From the NCBI GenBank assembly GCA_023399635.1, contig JAEWOP010000227.1:1-9384 (forward strand): DNA of 9,384 nt, written 5' to 3'. The translations under genes and the position numbers were made by a program. The first letter of the stretch is position 1; every line of letters begins with the position of its first letter. Shown here in pieces: positions 5,812-9,384 of the stretch. Source of the stretch: Pseudomonadota bacterium. Its GTDB lineage: Bacteria; Pseudomonadota; Alphaproteobacteria; Rhizobiales; Rhizobiaceae. The notes below the pieces were generated by a model, which had not been told where the DNA came from, made no database searches, and saw only the letters and a program-made list of their open reading frames with translations.

Positions 5812-6699
5812 ATGGAGTGGCTAACCAGCTTTCCGCATATGGATGACACCATGTTGCGGGATGTGAAGAAGGCGATCGATGACGGATTCCGCGCCTTCAC
5901 GCGCGCCTATGGTGACGGGATCGAGACCTTCTTCGAGCCGCTTCAGTTTTTCCTCATCCAGTCGGAGCGATTGCTGACGAGAACGCCGTGGCCGATCATC
6001 CTCCTGGCGATTGCGGTGCTAGCATGGCTGGCCAGCCGCAACTGGAAAATCGTCACCGGCAGCGTCGTCACCCTGCTCTTGATCGGCTATTTCGACATGT
6101 GGGACGATACGATGAAGACCATATCCATGATCTTCGTTTGCACAGTCCTCTCCATCATTGTCGGCATACCGATCGGCATTGCCATGTCGCGATCAGATCG
6201 GCTGCAGGCGGCGGTCAATCCGGTGCTTGACGTGATGCAAACCATGCCGAGCTTCGTGTATTTGATTCCCGTCGTCATGCTGCTCGGCATCGGTAAGGTC
6301 CCGGGGCTTATCGCAGTCGTCATCTACGCACTGCCGCCGATGATCCGGCTGACAAATCTCGGTATCCGGCTCGTGGATCGCGACGTGTTGGAGGCCGCCG
6401 ACGCCTTCGGTTCGTCAAGCTGGCAGAAGCTCAAGGATGTGCAGATGCCCCTTGCGCTTCCCACCATCATGGCGGGCATCAACCAGACGATCATGATGGC
6501 GCTCGCAATGGTGGTCATCGCTTCCATGATCGGCGTTCAGGGGCTGGGACAGCCTGTACTCAGGGCGATCTCCAACCAGTACTTCACGCTTGGCATCTTC
6601 AACGGTTTGGCCATCGTCGGGATCGCGATCATCTTCGACCGGGTGAGCCAGGCCTATGGAAAGCGGCTGCAGCGCCACCGGGAGACCATCAACGGCTAA
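5812..6699 (+). CDS. proW: ProW-like permease of a glycine betaine/proline-type ABC importer
   Basis: This is a 295-residue inner-membrane permease of the ProW/OpuAB family. The N-terminal ~60 residues form the soluble or amphipathic lead typical of ProW. Membrane segments then lie near 61-75, 79-95, 101-125, 142-160, 163-180, 226-246 and 262-280. The ATPase-coupling motif is at about 193-225, with LEAADAFGSSSWQKL and MPLALPTIMAGINQ. The ATG at 5812 has CGGAG 8 bases upstream. The expected next gene, the proV ATPase, is absent: after the stop come a hairpin, 152 non-coding bases and an unrelated DUF486 gene. ProW presumably forms a homodimer served by ProX and by an ATPase encoded elsewhere, or by YehX. 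Confidence 0.92.
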   Translation: MEWLTSFPHMDDTMLRDVKKAIDDGFRAFTRAYGDGIETFFEPLQFFLIQSERLLTRTPWPIILLAIAVLAWLASRNWKIVTGSVVTLLLIGYFDMWDDTMKTISMIFVCTVLSIIVGIPIGIAMSRSDRLQAAVNPVLDVMQTMPSFVYLIPVVMLLGIGKVPGLIAVVIYALPPMIRLTNLGIRLVDRDVLEAADAFGSSSWQKLKDVQMPLALPTIMAGINQTIMMALAMVVIASMIGVQGLGQPVLRAISNQYFTLGIFNGLAIVGIAIIFDRVSQAYGKRLQRHRETING

Positions 6700-6724
6700 G
6701 GCAACGCGAGCCTTGAGAAGCCGT
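6692..6724 (+). terminator. Compound hairpin over the proW stop codon, possible terminator
   Basis: The outer stem ACGGCT (6692-6697) pairs with AGCCGT (6719-6724). The inner stem AAGGC (6698-6702) pairs with GCCTT (6710-6714) around a 7-base loop, with a four-base bulge GAGA on the 3' side. The structure includes the proW stop codon and is the likely end of the proXW transcript. There is no T-run, so intrinsic termination is unproven; mRNA stabilisation is the alternative. Confidence 0.4.
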
Positions 6725-6851
6725 ATCCGACCCCAATGCCGGAAATCGTGCGGGTGGGTAGCTGGCGCGCTAGCGAACTGGGCCTTCCTCTTGTCAGACT
6801 CGGCCGAACATGATTGCGCTGTGAACCAGCCTCCACAGCGGATCCTCGCCC

Positions 6852-7196
6852 ATGTTTGCCACAGCACCCTTTCTTACCATATCTCTCCTTCTGCTCTCGA
6901 ACGTGTTCATGACGTTCGCCTGGTACGGGCACCTCAAGTTCAAGGCAGCACCCCTCTACATTGTCGTGCTTGTCAGCTGGGGAATTGCCTTCTTCGAGTA
7001 CTGCTTCCAGGTTCCGGCAAACCGCATCGGCCATGGCTACTTCAATGCTGCCCAGTTGAAGACGATCCAGGAAGTCATCACGCTTTCGGTCTTCGTTCTG
7101 TTTTCTGTCTTCTACCTGGGCGAAGCGTTCCACTGGAAACAGGGACTTGGCTTCGCTTTCATCGCGCTCGGAGCGTTCTTCATCTTCACCAAATAG
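6852..7196 (+). CDS. DUF486 family (DMT-like) four-helix membrane protein
   Basis: This is a 114-residue protein of the DUF486 family, whose members are annotated as small DMT-type membrane proteins of unknown role. Four hydrophobic helices are visible, near residues 4-24, 34-52, 72-90 and 95-112. Conserved-looking segments include FMTFAWYGHLKF, FFEYCFQVPANRIGHG and a C-terminal GLGFAFIALGAFFIF. The full family length is present with no disruption. The ribosome site is weak (GCGGA about 9 bases upstream). It follows proW by 152 bp, on the same strand, and precedes the DUF72 gene by about 57 bp. Nothing ties it to betaine transport. Transport of small hydrophobic or cationic compounds is possible by analogy with DMT proteins but not shown. 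Confidence 0.88.
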   Translation: MFATAPFLTISLLLLSNVFMTFAWYGHLKFKAAPLYIVVLVSWGIAFFEYCFQVPANRIGHGYFNAAQLKTIQEVITLSVFVLFSVFYLGEAFHWKQGLGFAFIALGAFFIFTK

Positions 7197-7253
7197 CATC
7201 GGAACTGCATTGCGCAGCCAAAGTTAAGACTGCGAGGAGTGAAGAGACGCTGC

Positions 7254-8159
7254 ATGAGCATGGGCGGCACAGTTCGCATTGGCATATCTGGCTGGACCTA
7301 CAAGCCTTGGCGCGGCGTATTTTACCCGCCTCGCCTGCCGCAGAAGCAGGAGCTTGCGTTTGCCGCGTCTCGTTTCCCGAGCATTGAAATCAATGGGACG
7401 TTCTACGGTCTTCAAAAGCCGCAGGACTTTGAAGCCTGGCGAGCGGCGACACCAGAGGATTCCGTGTTCGCTGTAAAGGCGCCGCGTTACATAACCCACA
7501 TGAAACGGCTGAAGGACGTCGAGATCCCGCTCGCCAACTTTTTCGCTTCCGGGCCCCTCAACCTCCGACACAAGCTGGGTCCGATCCTGTGGCAGTTCCC
7601 ACCCCGTATGAAGTTTGACGCGCTCCGCTTCGAGAGCTTCTTGCGACTGCTGCCCAAAGACACGGAAGCTGCAGCGCAACTGGCACGTCGGCACGATGCG
7701 CGTCTTGATGGCCGCTCTGCCACCGAGGCTGATGCAAACCGGCCGGTGCGCCACGCCTTCGAGATCCGCCACGAGAGCTTCGCCTGTCCGGAGTTCATTA
7801 CTTTGCTGCGCCAGTATGGCGTTGCGCTTGTGGTTGCCGATACGGTGGAATGGCCGCTGTTGATGGATCTGACTGCCGACTTTGTCTATTGCCGCTTGCA
7901 TGGCTCAGAAGAGCTCTATGTCAGCGGCTATGATGACGCGTCGCTGCAGGAATGGGCGGCACTGGTTGACGAATGGGCCACGGGAAATGATCCGCAACAG
8001 GCCAAGCGGGTAATGCCAGCCTCGTCCCGGCGCTCCGAAGGCCGCGACGTCTATGTCTACTTCGACAACGATGCCAAGGTTCGAGCACCTGCCGATGCCG
8101 CCTCTCTCATAGAAAAGGTTGGTGCTTCGCCGAGCCGCGGGCACGTTCGCGCGAGCTGA
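7254..8159 (+). CDS. DUF72 family protein (YecE-like, TIM-barrel fold)
   Basis: This is a 301-residue cytoplasmic protein of the DUF72 family, which has a TIM-barrel fold and no well-established biochemical role. Family landmarks in order: GISGWTYKPWRGVFYPP near the N-terminus, EINGTFYGLQ, FAVKAPRYITHMKRL, LGPILWQFPP, HAFEIRHESF, FVYCRLHGSEELYVSGY, and DVYVYFDND near the C-terminus. The full domain is intact. The start is uncertain: ATG 7254 is preferred, with ATG 7260 and GTG 7239 as alternatives; the GCGAGGAG at 7232-7239 is somewhat far from 7254 and overlaps 7239. It is probably co-transcribed with the DUF486 gene 57 bp upstream. No catalytic role is claimed. Confidence 0.9.
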   Translation: MSMGGTVRIGISGWTYKPWRGVFYPPRLPQKQELAFAASRFPSIEINGTFYGLQKPQDFEAWRAATPEDSVFAVKAPRYITHMKRLKDVEIPLANFFASGPLNLRHKLGPILWQFPPRMKFDALRFESFLRLLPKDTEAAAQLARRHDARLDGRSATEADANRPVRHAFEIRHESFACPEFITLLRQYGVALVVADTVEWPLLMDLTADFVYCRLHGSEELYVSGYDDASLQEWAALVDEWATGNDPQQAKRVMPASSRRSEGRDVYVYFDNDAKVRAPADAASLIEKVGASPSRGHVRAS

Positions 8160-8210
8160 TCTCCCTTCACCCGCTTTTGCACGCATATGCCTTCATTTCC
8201 GCTACGGATT

Positions 8211-8225
8211 GTTCTAGAGACGTTC
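8211..8225 (+). promoter_or_regulatory. LexA-box-like direct repeat GTTC-N7-GTTC upstream of ppiD
   Basis: GTTC-TAGAGAC-GTTC exactly fits the GTTC-N7-GTTC direct repeat bound by LexA in alphaproteobacteria. It lies 51 bases after the DUF72 stop and 50 bases before the ppiD start, in a plausible promoter position. The second half also forms the palindrome GTTCGAAC (8222-8229). No convincing -35/-10 pair was seen around it. Two fixed 4-mers at fixed spacing occur by chance about once per 30-65 kb, so it may be coincidental. Confidence 0.35.
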
Positions 8226-8275
8226 GAACATCCCGCTTAAGTGGCGGCCGAAATTCGTGCAAGGTAGCGTCGACT

Positions 8276-9384
8276 ATGCTCAATTCCCTCCGAAATGCAT
8301 CCCGCTCGTGGGTCGCCAAGGCACTTCTCTTGCTCCTTGTCGCCTCCTTTGCCGTCTGGGGCGTTTCAACCTCTTTGGTAGCCACTGATGCCAACACGGT
8401 GATGACGGTTGGGGACCAGGAGGTTTCGGCGCAGGAATTTGCGCTAGCCTACCAGAGGCAGGTGTCTGCGCTCGGGCGTCAGTTCGGGATGCAGCTTACA
8501 CCGGAGCAGGCACGCGCCTTTGGTCTCGACCAGCAGGTTTACTCCCAGCTTGCCGCGGGTGCAGCGCTGGACCAGCTTTCCCAGGAAATGGGGCTTGGGC
8601 TTTCTCACGACCGCCTTGCAATGTTGATCGCAGAAGACCCGGCGTTCAAGAGCAGCAACGGACAGTTCGATCGTAACCTCTTTACTTCACGCCTGCGCAA
8701 TGCCGGCCTTCGAGAAGACGACTACATCACGGAACGCAGCAAGGTCGCGGTTCGCAGTCAGGTTGTTGAAGCCGTCTCGGACGGATTCGCGCCGCCGCAG
8801 GTAATGCTTGACGCCCTCAGGCAGTACCGCGACGAGACCCGCAGCGTTGAGTATCTGCTTCTATCCAATGCCAATATCGATCCGGTGAAGGCACCGACGG
8901 ATGACGTTCTTGCTGCATGGTTCGAGGGGGTGAAGGCACGTTATCGTGCTCCGGAATTTCGCACCGTCTCCTATGTGACACTGCAGCCCTCCGATCTTGC
9001 TGATCCTGCTTCCATCACCGAGGATGAGGCTCGTGCAGAGTATGAGCGCCGCAAGGATAGCTTTACCACACGCGGCGTGCGGACGATCGAACAGCTGACC
9101 TACCCAAACCGCGAGATGGCTGAAGCAGCCGCGACGCAGCTCGCAGAAGGCAACACGACCTTCGACCGGCTCATCACCGATCAAGGCAAGACGGCAAGTG
9201 ACGTTTTGCTGGGGCAGTTTTCCAGGGACAACATGCCAGATCCCGCCTTGGCCGAGGCAGCTTTCTCGGTCTCGACCGAAGGCGGCACGACCGGCGTGGT
9301 CGATGGCGCCTTTGGCCCGGTGATCCTACGCGTCACCGGCATCACTTCCGAAACCACCAAGACCTTCGAAGAGGTGGCGGGCGA
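8276..9384 (+). CDS. ppiD: PpiD-like peptidyl-prolyl isomerase/periplasmic chaperone, 3' end beyond window
   Basis: The first 369 codons are present and the frame stays open to the window edge. The protein starts MLNSLRNASRSWVAK with a single membrane anchor at about residues 13-34, leaving the rest in the periplasm. Residues ~40-200 match the SurA_N/PpiD chaperone region (MTVGDQEVSAQEFALAYQRQ; AEDPAFKSSNGQFDRNLF). The parvulin-like rotamase region begins near 240 (RAPEFRTVSYVTLQP) and continues to the edge. PpiD proteins are usually about 600-630 residues, so roughly 40% is missing. Family members help newly exported proteins fold near the Sec translocon. The ATG at 8276 has AAGGTAG about 8 bases upstream. 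A possible LexA-like box lies 50 bases upstream. Confidence 0.9.
   Translation, partial: MLNSLRNASRSWVAKALLLLLVASFAVWGVSTSLVATDANTVMTVGDQEVSAQEFALAYQRQVSALGRQFGMQLTPEQARAFGLDQQVYSQLAAGAALDQLSQEMGLGLSHDRLAMLIAEDPAFKSSNGQFDRNLFTSRLRNAGLREDDYITERSKVAVRSQVVEAVSDGFAPPQVMLDALRQYRDETRSVEYLLLSNANIDPVKAPTDDVLAAWFEGVKARYRAPEFRTVSYVTLQPSDLADPASITEDEARAEYERRKDSFTTRGVRTIEQLTYPNREMAEAAATQLAEGNTTFDRLITDQGKTASDVLLGQFSRDNMPDPALAEAAFSVSTEGGTTGVVDGAFGPVILRVTGITSETTKTFEEVAG

Noticed and set aside
8167..8397. Minus-strand 76-codon frame across the ppiD start
   Set aside because: It is antisense to the ppiD N-terminus, has no recognisable features or ribosome site, and is best read as a shadow.
1..9384. Mobile elements, CRISPR arrays, toxin-antitoxin or defence genes
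   Set aside because: No transposase, integrase, repeat-spacer pattern or related domains were seen in any plausible frame.

Overview
The base composition, gene families, promoter style and tRNA type suggest an alphaproteobacterium of the Hyphomicrobiales, most likely Rhizobiaceae or a close relative. The core of the window is a divergent locus carrying two osmoprotectant-type (quaternary-amine) ABC importers. The flanks look like ordinary chromosome. No mobile element, CRISPR array or phage gene was seen.

Left edge (1-510): the 5' half of a tRNA-Ser, probably anticodon UGA, lies on the minus strand and runs off the window, with a clear sigma70-type promoter. Upstream of it, also on the minus strand, is a gene for a small secreted Gly/Thr/Ser/Ala-rich protein of unknown function.

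Minus-strand operon (598-4399): a complete yehZYXW-type importer in transcription order: substrate-binding protein (osmF/yehZ), large permease (yehY), ATPase (yehX), small permease (yehW). Gene order and protein sizes match the E. coli system closely. Both inner junctions are 4-bp ATGA overlaps, so translation is probably coupled.

Plus-strand operon (4717-6699): a ProX-like binding protein and a ProW-like permease with no ATPase gene after them. The 317-bp divergent control region contains a good -10 element, three tandem hairpins, and a possible 16-codon leader ORF with its own GGAGGA. That leader ORF's stop codon overlaps the proX start codon. Two more hairpins lie between proX and proW, and another overlaps the proW stop where proV would be expected. 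The only ATPase in the window is YehX, so ProXW must use an ATPase encoded elsewhere or borrow YehX.

Right flank (6852-9384): a DUF486 four-helix membrane protein, a DUF72 protein, and the 5' part of ppiD, which runs off the edge. A sequence matching the alphaproteobacterial LexA box (GTTC-N7-GTTC) lies about 50 bp upstream of ppiD.

Most worth a second look: the ATPase-less ProXW pair facing a complete Yeh system, the coupled leader ORF in a structured proX leader, the secreted low-complexity protein behind yehW, and the LexA-like box upstream of ppiD.
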